A stretch of DNA of 64,000 bases from Nitrospira sp. Ga0074138 (GCA_001464735.1 LNDU01000008.1:62001-126000); one strand, 5' to 3'; shown: positions 8,098-17,430, counted from the stretch's first letter. Notes: a model not told the origin generated them from the sequence alone. A program made the numbers and translations.

Positions 8098-10437
8098 ATG
8101 AAAAAGACAGCGACGATTGACAGAGGATTGGGCACATTAATCATCACCGGCAGCAGCGGCCGCATCGGCAGCTCGTTTATTGATCGCGTCGGCAAAAGCT
8201 TTATCGAAATGGGGTTCGATCGCGAAGGGCCACCCCATCCGCCGCCGGACACCGAACACGTCATCGACTGTGATCTGAGCTCGGATCACAGCGTGCAGGC
8301 TGCGTTGGATAGAGTCCGCGGGCTCGGACATACACGAATTACCTCGGTCATTCATCTTGCCGCCTACTATAGTTTTTCCGGCGAGCCGAGTCCCTTGTAC
8401 GAGCACGTCACCGTGCGTGGCACCGAACGGCTGTTGCGCGGGTTGCGCGATTTTGAGGTCGAGCAGTTCATTTTTTCCAGCACCATGCTCGTGCACGCGC
8501 CCTGCGAACCGGGAGAGCGTATCAACGAAGAGTGGCCTCTCAAGCCGAAATGGGAGTATCCCAAGTCGAAGGTCGCGACCGAGCAACTGATTTTGCGTGA
8601 ACGAGGAGATGTACCGGTGGTGCTGCTGCGTATCGCCGGGGTGTATGACGATCACTGCCATTCGATTCCCATCTCACATCAAATCCAACGCATCTACGAG
8701 CAACAGCTCATCGGGCGTCTGTACTCGGGCGACCTCACGCATGGAGCCTCTTTCGTGCATATGGACGATATGGTTGAGGCCCTGGTACTCGCCGTCGAGC
8801 ATCGCCGGGACCTTCCACCGGTGACGACTCTGCTCATCGGCGAGCCGGACACAGTCGGCTATGACGAACTCCAACGCACCATCAGTCGCCAGCTTCACGG
8901 TCATGAATGGACCACCTATCGCATTCCCAAGCCGGTCGCGAAACTTGGCGCCTGGCTCCGGACCTTGCTGCCGGGCGCCGATCCGTTCATCAAGCCGTGG
9001 ATGATCGACATCTCCGACGACCATTATGCCCTCGATATTTCCCGCGCCCGCGCGCTGCTCGGCTGGAATCCGCGACACTCGCTGCGCGACACATTGCCGA
9101 CAATGCTCACCGCGCTTCAATCAAACCCCGTGGATTGGTACAGGGAAAACGATTTGAAAGCGAAGACCGTTTCGGACGGCCCGTCCTGGGTGCATGTGGC
9201 GAATCTGCTGCTCGGATTGTGGCTCATCGGCACGGCGCCGGCGCTCGGCACGATCGAGCCGGCGCTGTTTTGGAGCGATCTCGTGAGCGGGGCGGCGATT
9301 ATGCTGTTCAGCGCGCTCGCTGCTCGCCATGCCTGGGCCGCTTGGACCGTGGCCGGAGTGGGCCTCTGGGTGATGAGCGCGCCGCTGGTGTTCTGGGCAT
9401 CGAATGCCGCCGTCTACAACAATGATCTGCTCGTCGGCGCGCTGGTGGTTACTTTCGCTGTCATTGTCCCGCAGTTCGGTCGTGATGACCCCGGCTCAGG
9501 CGCTCCGCCAGGCTGGAGTTACAACCCTTCCGGGTGGGTGCAACGATTGGCGATCGTCTTCCTGGCGTTGATCGGATTTTTTCTGGCTCGTTACCTGGCG
9601 GCGTTTCAACTCGGCCACATTGTATATCCATGGGACCCCTTTTTCGGCGAGGGCACGAGACGTGTCCTCACCTCGGACGTCTCGAAAGCCTTTCCCGTAT
9701 CCGACGCCGGATTGGGAGCGCTCTCCTACCTGCTCGACGCTCTGGCCGGGGTGATTGGGGGCGTGCGACGCTGGCGTACCATGCCGTGGATGGTGGTGCT
9801 GTTCGGTCTCTTCATCATCCCTCCCGGTGTGACCAGCATCGTCCTGGTGATTCTCCAACCGGTCGGCATCGGCGACTGGTGCACGCTGTGTCTGGTGGCC
9901 TCGGTAGTGATGTTGCTGATGGTGTCTCCCGCACTGGATGAGGTGATAGCTACCGGTCAGTTTCTCCTTCGCACACGACGTGCAGGTGCGAGTGTCTGGC
10001 GCGTCTTTTGGCACGGTGACCGCACTACGGTGGATGAACCAAAGATAACAACACGATCGCTGCTTTCAGAAATGCTGCACAGCATTGAAGCATTCTCCGC
10101 TCCGTGGAATTTGTGGCTGAGCACAATGGTTGGAGCCTGGTTGATGGCTGCGCCGACATTGTTACACGTGGCCGGAACCGCTGCCGACAGCGCACACATC
10201 GTCGGGGCCCTGGTCGTGACGTTTTCGGTGGTGGCATTCGCCGAACCTGCACGTCCGATACGTCTACTCAACATACTGTGCGGCGCATGGCTGCTTCTCG
10301 CTGCCTGGATGCTAGACGGTGGCATGCCGGGTTGGCCGTGGATCAGCGCCATCAGTGGGCTCGCCCTTATCGCGCTCAACATTCGACGCGGTCCGGTGGA
10401 AGATCAGTATGGTAACTGGCAAGGATGGATTCATTGA
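8098..10437 (+). CDS. NAD-dependent epimerase - SPW - VKOR - SPW fusion
   Basis: This is a 779-residue multidomain protein. Residues 1-340 form an extended short-chain dehydrogenase/epimerase: TGSSGRIGS nucleotide loop near residue 17, SVIHLAAYY, FSSTM and the YPKSK catalytic pair Y154/K158. Residues about 363-465 are an SPW-type two-helix repeat. Residues about 480-620 are a vitamin K epoxide reductase-like four-helix membrane domain with the redox pair C595-T-L-C598. Residues about 665-770 are a second SPW repeat. The extracytoplasmic loop that normally carries two shuttle cysteines contains none, so the full electron relay of VKOR cannot operate in the usual way. The soluble domain would face the cytoplasm. 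A paralogue of only the epimerase part is encoded at 30597. Substrate and physiological role are unknown. Confidence 0.9.
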   Translation: MKKTATIDRGLGTLIITGSSGRIGSSFIDRVGKSFIEMGFDREGPPHPPPDTEHVIDCDLSSDHSVQAALDRVRGLGHTRITSVIHLAAYYSFSGEPSPLYEHVTVRGTERLLRGLRDFEVEQFIFSSTMLVHAPCEPGERINEEWPLKPKWEYPKSKVATEQLILRERGDVPVVLLRIAGVYDDHCHSIPISHQIQRIYEQQLIGRLYSGDLTHGASFVHMDDMVEALVLAVEHRRDLPPVTTLLIGEPDTVGYDELQRTISRQLHGHEWTTYRIPKPVAKLGAWLRTLLPGADPFIKPWMIDISDDHYALDISRARALLGWNPRHSLRDTLPTMLTALQSNPVDWYRENDLKAKTVSDGPSWVHVANLLLGLWLIGTAPALGTIEPALFWSDLVSGAAIMLFSALAARHAWAAWTVAGVGLWVMSAPLVFWASNAAVYNNDLLVGALVVTFAVIVPQFGRDDPGSGAPPGWSYNPSGWVQRLAIVFLALIGFFLARYLAAFQLGHIVYPWDPFFGEGTRRVLTSDVSKAFPVSDAGLGALSYLLDALAGVIGGVRRWRTMPWMVVLFGLFIIPPGVTSIVLVILQPVGIGDWCTLCLVASVVMLLMVSPALDEVIATGQFLLRTRRAGASVWRVFWHGDRTTVDEPKITTRSLLSEMLHSIEAFSAPWNLWLSTMVGAWLMAAPTLLHVAGTAADSAHIVGALVVTFSVVAFAEPARPIRLLNILCGAWLLLAAWMLDGGMPGWPWISAISGLALIALNIRRGPVEDQYGNWQGWIH

Positions 10438-10502
10438 GAGTTTAGGGCGACTGGGGGAGGAAAAACGGACCGATACCCCGTTCCGCGTACGAACCTCTCG
10501 TA

Positions 10503-12224
10503 TTATGGGCCCGTGGAGGGCACAGTGTACCTCTCTTCGATCGCGGAGCGTACTAATTGTCGGCTTCGCTCAGCACTGGTGGAGGACTGCTGCTCGATGA
10601 GCCGAACCGCTTCAGCCAAGTGAGGATCTTTAATGCCTTCTTCCATCCACTTGCTGTAATCGCTCTGTCGCAGGTGATGCAACCAGGTCGCCTCATCGAC
10701 CCCTTCCGCCATTTGCATAAACAAAAGCAAGTTATGTGCTCGCAGATTCAACACATTGTCCGGACCGCGGAAAAAGAAACTCCGGTCCGACGGCAACTCC
10801 CCTTCGGCATATTTCCGTCGATGACGTCGACGGTCCGCTTCACAAGGGGCAATGCGTACTCGATAAGGTGGCCTGTGGGAACGCCGCTCCCAAAACATCG
10901 CTTCACCATGATTCAGCGCCGTCGGTTCCATCTGAGGAACGGGCACATCCAGCGTCCCACAAAACCGTGCGATCGTACCGGCCGGATCATCTCCCAACGC
11001 CGCCGCCACATCCACCATATGAAGTACCTGTTTTGCAATCTGGTCCGGATGCACGGTGACGTAGACGATGCCGGTCCAATCTTGAGCCATGACATCCTGT
11101 ACGGGTTGCCAATCGCGGGGCATTAAATGATGCGTTTCGTCGATGAGAATCCAATGGGGTCGCCCGAATTTCGCTCGGCGCTCTTGAAGCGCGGGCAACA
11201 GAGCCAGAAAAAAGTCTGGACGATCTTGTAACGACAAGCCTACGAGATTGACGATCACATTCGTGTTCGCGCCATCCAGAGCTGTGAGGATTTCCGCCAT
11301 TCCCGGACCCCGTTGCGAAGTTCCAAACATGACTGCTCCCGCAAAGCCCTCGTAATCCCCCTCAGGATCGATCACGCAGACCTGATAACCTTGTTCTATT
11401 ACGCGTTCGAGAATCCCAGTAGCCAGAGTGGATTTTCCGCTCCCGGACGATCCGGCCAGCAATAGGTTGAGTCCCGTGGCAGGAATTGAAACTTCCTCGC
11501 TGTTCTCTTGCATACCGATGAGGATATTCCGGCGGTTCGTGTTGAACGGCGGCACACTGAGGTCATGCTCCACCAGTTCACGGATGATTTCGGCAACTCC
11601 GACCCCTTCCGTTCCGGTGGTGACCCAATCGGCGATGTCCTTGAGAGTCGGCACGGCGTTCGCCACCGTCACCGCATACTCGCAGTAATTGAGCAAGGCA
11701 TGGTCGTTTTCCCCATCTCCGATGGCCACGACGTTGCGCGGAGACAAGCCCATCTCTTGCAATGCGGTCGCGAGACCGGTGGCTTTGTTGACTCCGGACG
11801 GGACGACCATGACGGCATCCCGATTGAAAATGACTTGCAATTCAAGACCTAGATCTCGAATCACCTCGAGCACTGTCAGCTCATGCGGCCGAATCGTGCC
11901 AACAATGGACTCTCCGACGGAAAGGTCAGCAACCTGTCGGCGGCGAAGCTCATCGACGAACCCCGGAGGAATGGGAGTGGCCAACGTTAGCTGTTCCCGT
12001 GTGGCGGGGCGATAGAGCAGAGCGCCATTGTCTGTGACGACACGCTCGCACAGTCCGATTTCCGGAAAGATGTCCAAGATGTCCGGCAACCGGCGTCCCG
12101 TCACCAGAATAATTTTCCGTCCGGATTGATTGAGACGTTCGAGGGCGGCGATTGTCTTCTGTTCCACCCGGCCACCCACGGCCAGCGTATTATCGTAATC
12201 CGTCGCTACGGCAACGTATCTCAT
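10503..12224 (-). CDS. HAD-IIB phosphatase fused to a HerA/DUF87-like ATPase
   Basis: The product has 573 residues. The first 215 form a Cof-type HAD hydrolase: DYDNTL at residues 9-14 supplies the nucleophile and acid, LVTGR is motif II and VAIGDGENDHALL is motif IV. After a linker comes a P-loop ATPase with Walker A GSSGSGKST near residue 257 and Walker B ILIDETHHL near residue 356, the style of DUF87/HerA-like or VirB4-like ATPases. The rest, with many charged residues, includes a region reading FFRGPDNVLNLRA. The start at 12224 opens the HAD domain exactly; a longer frame upstream adds 41 unrelated residues. A sugar-phosphate or nucleotide phosphatase activity is plausible for the first half, but why it is joined to an ATPase is not known. 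Confidence 0.88.
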   Translation of the reverse strand: MRYVAVATDYDNTLAVGGRVEQKTIAALERLNQSGRKIILVTGRRLPDILDIFPEIGLCERVVTDNGALLYRPATREQLTLATPIPPGFVDELRRRQVADLSVGESIVGTIRPHELTVLEVIRDLGLELQVIFNRDAVMVVPSGVNKATGLATALQEMGLSPRNVVAIGDGENDHALLNYCEYAVTVANAVPTLKDIADWVTTGTEGVGVAEIIRELVEHDLSVPPFNTNRRNILIGMQENSEEVSIPATGLNLLLAGSSGSGKSTLATGILERVIEQGYQVCVIDPEGDYEGFAGAVMFGTSQRGPGMAEILTALDGANTNVIVNLVGLSLQDRPDFFLALLPALQERRAKFGRPHWILIDETHHLMPRDWQPVQDVMAQDWTGIVYVTVHPDQIAKQVLHMVDVAAALGDDPAGTIARFCGTLDVPVPQMEPTALNHGEAMFWERRSHRPPYRVRIAPCEADRRRHRRKYAEGELPSDRSFFFRGPDNVLNLRAHNLLLFMQMAEGVDEATWLHHLRQSDYSKWMEEGIKDPHLAEAVRLIEQQSSTSAERSRQLVRSAIEERYTVPSTGP

Positions 12225-12464
12225 AGGAATCGCCTGAAACCCCGGGCGTACTTCATCGCCAGCAATCTCATGGCGTGTGCAATCCAGTCGTAGTCCACCA
12301 AATATACATTGACTCCTCGTAGCAGCTTCGAGAAATAGAGATGACAACGAGTGCGAACCATCACAGGCATACGAACATTGTGACGGTGACGCATTGCACG
12401 ACCTACTCGGCGCTGTATGTCACTCCGGTGTTTGAAACGAAACCGCATCCCCAGAGTTCGTACG

Positions 12465-13034
12465 TTAGGATTGACTTCCTGACACACGAGCACCCCGGAT
12501 ATAGGGCCGGTATCCGTATGAACCATACCCATAATAATTAGAATAACCGGCAAATGGGTAGTGCGATCTGGTGCGTTCTTCCCAGACAGTCATGTCCCGG
12601 ATTGCCAGCACCGGATAGTCATACACGGCCTTGTTAGAGGGTTCCGTCCCAACGCCAAGAATCTCTCCAATGACCGTAATCTTCGACCCTTCCTTAAAAA
12701 TCGCAGGGTCGATGATTTCACCACGATTGTCCAATGCGAAGAACCGCCCCCGTGATGACGCCCGTCCCTCTAGCGGAAAATGGTCTTTGTTCAACGGTAT
12801 CTCAAGCACTTCGACTGTCGTCTTCTCAGCGTCGCGTGCAGCATGAAGCACTTCTCCTCCCCACACGACTATTTGTCCCCGATAGCCTTCCGGTGAATTT
12901 CTGACTTGCTCATAAGACAGCTGAGCGTTGACCTGTTTCGCGAGGTGATCCGGGATTACCTGATAGCGGCTACATCCGCTAAGGATAACCGAGAAAAGCA
13001 TACACATGGTCCAGACTTTTGCGTTGATGGTCAT
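12465..13034 (-). CDS. slp: Slp-family outer-membrane lipoprotein
   Basis: This 189-residue lipoprotein has a signal peptide ending in the lipobox LSGC at C21. The Slp domain is recognisable from YRGQIVVWGGEVLHA, EVLEIPLNKDHFPLEG, RGRFFALD and DPAIFKEGSKITVIGEILG. The C-terminal tail is rich in Tyr and Gly (YSNYYGYGSYGYRPY). Slp proteins are starvation- or acid-inducible lipoproteins of the outer membrane in enterobacteria. GGAGGTG lies 8 bases before the ATG at 13034, so the GTG at 13043 is rejected. It is the third of four minus-strand genes (14370 to 10503) that could be read together, although gaps of 50-240 bp separate them. Confidence 0.88.
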   Translation of the reverse strand: MTINAKVWTMCMLFSVILSGCSRYQVIPDHLAKQVNAQLSYEQVRNSPEGYRGQIVVWGGEVLHAARDAEKTTVEVLEIPLNKDHFPLEGRASSRGRFFALDNRGEIIDPAIFKEGSKITVIGEILGVGTEPSNKAVYDYPVLAIRDMTVWEERTRSHYPFAGYSNYYGYGSYGYRPYIRGARVSGSQS

Positions 13035-13088
13035 ACCAAACACCTCCGCTTATCACCTCTCTCAATACCAAGACTCTGCCGAGATCCT

Positions 13089-13790
13089 CTAGCGTTTGCT
13101 GCTTGGATGGTCACCTTCATATCCAGGCGCCCCGCCCGAAGGTAGTGCGCTTGTCCCGCTCGGCCCTTGACCACCCACCGAGGATTCACCCATCGGACCT
13201 GCGGCCCCCTGGCGATCGGTTCCTCCGGCACCTGTATCTCCGCTCTTCGGCTTCGGTTGACTGCGGACCTTGTTGACCTCATCCATGTATTCCGAAACAT
13301 CCGGCGACTTATCCTTTCCCGACGTGGAATTCGTGATCGGTCGTAAGTCTTTTTGAGTCGCATTCAAGGTCAAATGATCGCCTTTCTGCTTGAACTGGGT
13401 CCATTGAATGGGCATCTGAAACTTGTCGTCCTCCAGCTCGAGCACGGCATATTCCACTTTGCCCGTTTTGGTGTCCTTCAACAATTTGGCGATAGTGCCT
13501 ATCGTCTCTCCTTTGTTATTTTTGACCAGCTGATCGAGATGCTTTCCTTTTTCATCGACCAGTTCACCTTGACGAACAGGCACCACATCGTACTTCCCTG
13601 TCAATCCCTTTTGGCCACCGCTCATATCGGTTGCCTGATTCTCGTATGAAGATGTCGGCTGATTCATCTGTTGCCCAGGTACTTGCCCTTTTCCGTCACC
13701 GGTCTGATCCTTCTGCGCGTAGGTGACGCCCGTTAAGAGGATAACCGAACAGGCAATTATGAATACGTTGGTCGAGTCGATCTTTTGCAT
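13089..13790 (-). CDS. Exported PRC-barrel protein with Gly-rich tail
   Basis: The product has 233 residues: a signal peptide (about residues 1-26, ending TYAQ), a Gln/Gly/Asn-rich linker, then a PRC-barrel domain at about residues 60-150 (GKHLDQLVKNNKGETIGTIA, VEYAVLELEDDKFQMPIQW). The last 75 residues are low-complexity Gly, Ser and Pro. PRC-barrels are small beta-barrels that bind partners or surfaces; exported versions are common in stress-related clusters. GGAGGTGGTT directly precedes the ATG at 13790. It lies next to another exported PRC protein (13852) and looks like a divergent duplicate of it. Confidence 0.85.
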   Translation of the reverse strand: MQKIDSTNVFIIACSVILLTGVTYAQKDQTGDGKGQVPGQQMNQPTSSYENQATDMSGGQKGLTGKYDVVPVRQGELVDEKGKHLDQLVKNNKGETIGTIAKLLKDTKTGKVEYAVLELEDDKFQMPIQWTQFKQKGDHLTLNATQKDLRPITNSTSGKDKSPDVSEYMDEVNKVRSQPKPKSGDTGAGGTDRQGAAGPMGESSVGGQGPSGTSALPSGGAPGYEGDHPSSKR

Positions 13791-13851
13791 AACCACCTCC
13801 GTAACAATTATGTGCGATTGATAATAATGGTTTTCACTCAATGCACCAGGC

Positions 13852-14370
13852 TTATGACGGTGGTTTCACAACCAGACCTTGGGTCACATCCCTGGAAATT
13901 GGTGAAGTATGTGCGAACCGGCTCAAGGACACTGTTTTGTGAGGCGCCGTTGGCTGTTCACCGTACAGGTCATACACCACTACCGCCGATGTGGATGGGG
14001 AGACATCAAGCCAGCTCGGCTTGTCTAAACCACTTGGAGTTCTCATCCACGCTTCCTTAGCATGAAGTATGAAATGACTTTTGTCGCCACTGAGAGTAAG
14101 CACTGACAATGGCACCGCAACATACTTGGCTCCGAGAGCCCCTTCTGATGACAGCACGGCGTATTCGATGTCTCCACCTCCTCGCCCCTTGGTGATCACC
14201 TTTCCGAGGTCCTGCCCTTCTCGATCTGTCACGCTCTTTCTACTGAGGGTGCTCTCCTTGGTGACGACTACCGGTTGATCTGCATAAGCCAGACTGAAGG
14301 ATGAGACCCACTGGAGCTCACCCACTACTATCAGACCGGCTATGACAAGCATGAGGCGTACGGATCTCAT
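13852..14370 (-). CDS. Exported PRC-barrel protein
   Basis: This 172-residue protein has a signal peptide of about 34 residues ending AYADQ and a PRC-barrel domain: SVTDREGQDLGKVITKGRGG, IEYAVLSSEGALGAKYVAVP and VLTLSGDKSHFILHAKEAW. The C-terminal third is unassigned. It starts at 14370, where GGAGGAGC is well placed. It is 61 bp upstream of the second PRC gene and probably shares its promoter. A periplasmic location is inferred. No catalytic residues are evident. Confidence 0.85.
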   Translation of the reverse strand: MRSVRLMLVIAGLIVVGELQWVSSFSLAYADQPVVVTKESTLSRKSVTDREGQDLGKVITKGRGGGDIEYAVLSSEGALGAKYVAVPLSVLTLSGDKSHFILHAKEAWMRTPSGLDKPSWLDVSPSTSAVVVYDLYGEQPTAPHKTVSLSRFAHTSPISRDVTQGLVVKPPS

Positions 14371-14708
14371 TACTGCTCCTCCGGAACCACGGTCAAATCT
14401 GCACGTTACTTCCAAAACAATTCAGTGCAAAAGATAGACCGATAGCGGTGCCCCCTGGCCGCATGCCTGAATCGCCCATTAGTAGTATGTCCTGGCTCGA
14501 TTGCAGTGCAGGTCAGGCTATTTTCCGTGAGACCATGATCTTCCGGACAAGTTGTCAAATAGGAGACAAACCATCCCGATAAAATCAGGAGTCAGAGAGA
14601 CAATGGCGGTCTACCACGGGCGAAGCGGCTGGAGTGCACGAGACTCGAGAATGGCACTGTGATTGCAGCGCCACCCATAATAAATCAAAGAAAGGGAGAC
14701 CTCGAGAG
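14371..14708. other. Divergent intergenic region
   Basis: This 338-bp stretch lies between the minus-strand PRC gene and the plus-strand transducer gene and should hold both promoters. I see no additional ORF and no CTAGG palindrome in it. Confidence 0.5.
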
Positions 14709-15086
14709 ATGGAAACGATCGGTCGTAAACGTTGGGCCATTGCCGAAGGATATATTCCTCCAACCAGCACCGGTCCTGCGCCGCACATGACTAGTCATGA
14801 AACAGTCTGTCTGTTGAACGTGAGTGATCTTGATGTGAGGGTGCACATTACGGTCTTTTATGCAGATCGCGAGCCGGTTGGACCCTACCGTCTTATTGTT
14901 CCTGCGCGCCGAACGAGGCATGTACGTTTTAATGATCTTCAAGATCCTGAACCCATTCCACACGATACCGATTTTGCGAGCGTGATTGAAGCCGATGCGC
15001 CTATCGTCGTGCAACATACGAGATTGGACTCTCGCCAAGCAGAAAATGCTTTGCTAAGCACGATAGCGTTTGCTGGTGACACGTGA
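14709..15086 (+). CDS. Sensory rhodopsin transducer (ASRT) family protein
   Basis: The 125-residue protein closely resembles the Anabaena sensory rhodopsin transducer family (PF07100). Diagnostic blocks are RWAIAEGYIPP, SHETVCLLNVSD, EPVGPYRLIVPARRTRHVRF, IPHDTDFASVIEADAPIVVQ and HTRLDSRQAENALLSTIA. The Anabaena protein is a soluble beta-sandwich tetramer that binds the cytoplasmic face of a seven-helix rhodopsin and can bind DNA. No rhodopsin gene occurs in this window and the family also occurs without one. The related fold is shared with sugar-binding proteins, so a small-ligand or promoter-binding role is plausible. The start follows AGGGAGACC. The AI-2E permease begins 60 bp downstream. 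Confidence 0.88.
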   Translation: METIGRKRWAIAEGYIPPTSTGPAPHMTSHETVCLLNVSDLDVRVHITVFYADREPVGPYRLIVPARRTRHVRFNDLQDPEPIPHDTDFASVIEADAPIVVQHTRLDSRQAENALLSTIAFAGDT

Positions 15087-15146
15087 TCCGGGAATCCGTC
15101 AACCGAACAGAGCGCCGCAACGTGCGTTGGGAGAAGCAGTAATTCG

Positions 15147-16331
15147 ATGAGTTCACCTCCTCCTGCGCCGACGTCCAGAACCGTGCCGATACCGGGGACC
15201 TTGCCTCCGGACGGTGCAATGCATGGCAAGCCAGGAATCGATCGGCACCTCTGGGAAATCCAGCCCATTCATGATCTGTTCATATTCGTCGCCATGGCCG
15301 GGCTGCTCTGGTTTCTCTACGAATTACGCGCGGTCTTCTTGCCGGTGTTTGTGGCACTACTATTCGCCTATCTGGTAAACCCGCTGGTTGCATACGCATG
15401 CACACGTTGGAAAGTCCCACGGCCCCTGACGGTGGCTGTCGTGATGTTCCTCTTAATCCTCGCCGGTGTCGGCATCGGACTGTGGTTCGTCCCCCTGTTG
15501 ATCGAACAAGCCCAGGCGCTGATACAGAAAATTCCGGTGTACGCGCATACGCTGTCGCAGCGTTACGAAAGATTATTCGGTAGCTGGTCGTTCAACGTGC
15601 AGGATCTGCTGGGTCGTATACAGGATGACCCGATGGCGACGCTCCGACCCCTGTTCTTGGGGACTGGACAGGCCTTTGGCCTCCTGGGACAGGTGCTGGG
15701 AGTCACGGCCAATGTGGCTCTCTATACGATTTTGATCCCGGTCTATTTTTTCTTCTTCGCCTGGCATTTCGAGAGTATGAGCCGGTTCGTCGTCCGCCTT
15801 ATTCCCATCGCACATCGATCGCGCGCATTGCATGTCCTGGGTCGCATGGATACCGCCGTTCGTGGTTTCTTTTTTGAACGCCTTCTCATCGCCGTGATCA
15901 CCGGTGTGTTGTACGCAGGTGCTTGGGCATTAGTCGATGTTCCCTATTGGTTCCTGCTTGGAATCGTCACTGGATTGACTTCCCTCGTGCCCTATCTCTC
16001 CGCCATCGGATGGCCGTTAGCCGTAGTCATCAAGTATGCCGATGTCGTCGCCACCGGCCAATCGAACGGGACCGACTGGATGGCAATCCTGTTATGGCCG
16101 AGCGTGGCCTACTTGGTCGTGCAATTTATTGAAAGCTGGGTCCTCACACCGTGGATGCAAAGCCGTTCCACAGACATGAGCGCCGTGACGATCCTCATCG
16201 TCGTTTTCGTGGGCGGGGCCGTCGGCGGGCTATTTGGGCTGATCTTCGCGATTCCCGTCGTGACCTGTCTCAAAATTCTGATCGAGGAATTTATCAGGCC
16301 GCGCTGGCTTCAATGGGTACGGGAAGCATGA
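15147..16331 (+). CDS. AI-2E family transporter (PerM-like)
   Basis: This is a 394-residue inner-membrane protein with about eight hydrophobic helices, including LFIFVAMAGLLWFLYELRAV, VFVALLFAYLVNPLVAYACT, VAVVMFLLILAGVGIGLWFV and a C-terminal cluster ending VGGLFGLIFAIPVVTCLKIL. The conserved family pattern of a helical pair, an amphipathic periplasmic region and a GxxxGxxxG-rich C-terminal bundle (VFVGGAVGGLFGLIFAIPVV) is intact. AI-2E/PerM proteins export small molecules or ions; substrates vary. A quorum-sensing role cannot be assumed. It is plus-strand with the transducer gene upstream and an SDR gene 19 bp downstream, so it is probably part of an operon that continues into cydAB. Confidence 0.9.
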   Translation: MSSPPPAPTSRTVPIPGTLPPDGAMHGKPGIDRHLWEIQPIHDLFIFVAMAGLLWFLYELRAVFLPVFVALLFAYLVNPLVAYACTRWKVPRPLTVAVVMFLLILAGVGIGLWFVPLLIEQAQALIQKIPVYAHTLSQRYERLFGSWSFNVQDLLGRIQDDPMATLRPLFLGTGQAFGLLGQVLGVTANVALYTILIPVYFFFFAWHFESMSRFVVRLIPIAHRSRALHVLGRMDTAVRGFFFERLLIAVITGVLYAGAWALVDVPYWFLLGIVTGLTSLVPYLSAIGWPLAVVIKYADVVATGQSNGTDWMAILLWPSVAYLVVQFIESWVLTPWMQSRSTDMSAVTILIVVFVGGAVGGLFGLIFAIPVVTCLKILIEEFIRPRWLQWVREA

Positions 16332-16350
16332 CTGTGTCTAATTACCCAAG

Positions 16351-17430
16351 ATGGATGATCATACTATGAATGAGAAACAACGTCCGCGGAAGGTCGTCGT
16401 GGTCACTGGTGCATCGGCCGGAGTCGGTCGCGCCATTGCCGTCGAATTCGGGAGGCATGGGCATGCGGTCGGATTATTGGCGCGTGGCCGTGACGGACTG
16501 GGGGGCGCTCGAAATGATGTTGAGCACGTGGGTGGGACTGCCTGCCTGGTCCAGACTGATGTCGCGGACCCCGATCAAGTCGACCGTGCGGCGGCACAGA
16601 TCGAAGCCGATCTTGGGCCGATCGACGTCTGGATCAACAATGCCATGGTCTCGGTGCTATCCCCGGTGAAAGACATGACGAGTGATGAATTCAAGCGCGT
16701 GACCGATGTCACGTATCTAGGATATGTCTATGGGACTCTGGCCGTACTGCGTCGGATGATCCCACGCGACCGAGGCGTCATCATTCAGATCGGATCCGCC
16801 TTGGCTTATCGAGCCATTCCGCTTCAATCAGCCTATTGTGCCGCGAAACATGCCATCCAAGGGTTTACCGAATCGCTTCGATCGGAATTGATCCATGATG
16901 GGAGCCATGTCCAAGTGGCGACGGTTCAACTCCCTGCGGTCAACACCCCACAATTTTCTTGGATTAAGTCCCGCATGCCATGCCATCCACAACCTGTCCC
17001 TCCGATCTATCAACCGGAAGTGATCGCTCGGGCTGTGTATGCCGTCGCCCAGCAGCCGCGCAGAGAATTCTGGGCCGGCCTGCCTACCGTGAACGCCATC
17101 ATGGGTGACAAATTCATTCCTGGTCTGTTGGATCATTATCTGGCGTGGATGGGGTACGAGTCTCAACAAACAGCGGAACCGATACGCCAGGATCGTCCCA
17201 ATAACCTGTACGAGCCATTCCCGGGTGACCATGGAGCCCATGGACGCTTTGATCACGACGCACAGGATTTCAGCATACAGGTCTGGGCGAACATCAATCG
17301 AACATGGGTGACCTGCATCGGAACCGGACTCCTTGCGGCGTTTGTCTGGCGAACTCGACTCCGTGCATCCCGTGCCGCGCAACTCCGTCGATCATTCACA
17401 TCAACGAGGGCAGAGGCAGGGTATTCCTGA
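16351..17430 (+). CDS. Short-chain dehydrogenase/reductase with C-terminal membrane anchor
   Basis: This 359-residue SDR has the nucleotide loop TGASAGVGRA near residue 20, NNAMV, the catalytic Ser in IQIGSALAYR and Y-x3-K in AYCAAKHAIQG. The C-terminal 100 residues exceed the classical SDR length and end in a hydrophobic helix (VTCIGTGLLAAFVWRTR) that could anchor it to the membrane. The likely cofactor is NAD(P); the substrate is unknown. The start at 16351 is not firmly fixed because no clear ribosome-binding site is visible and 16366 is an alternative. The gene lies between the permease and cydA. Confidence 0.88.
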   Translation: MDDHTMNEKQRPRKVVVVTGASAGVGRAIAVEFGRHGHAVGLLARGRDGLGGARNDVEHVGGTACLVQTDVADPDQVDRAAAQIEADLGPIDVWINNAMVSVLSPVKDMTSDEFKRVTDVTYLGYVYGTLAVLRRMIPRDRGVIIQIGSALAYRAIPLQSAYCAAKHAIQGFTESLRSELIHDGSHVQVATVQLPAVNTPQFSWIKSRMPCHPQPVPPIYQPEVIARAVYAVAQQPRREFWAGLPTVNAIMGDKFIPGLLDHYLAWMGYESQQTAEPIRQDRPNNLYEPFPGDHGAHGRFDHDAQDFSIQVWANINRTWVTCIGTGLLAAFVWRTRLRASRAAQLRRSFTSTRAEAGYS

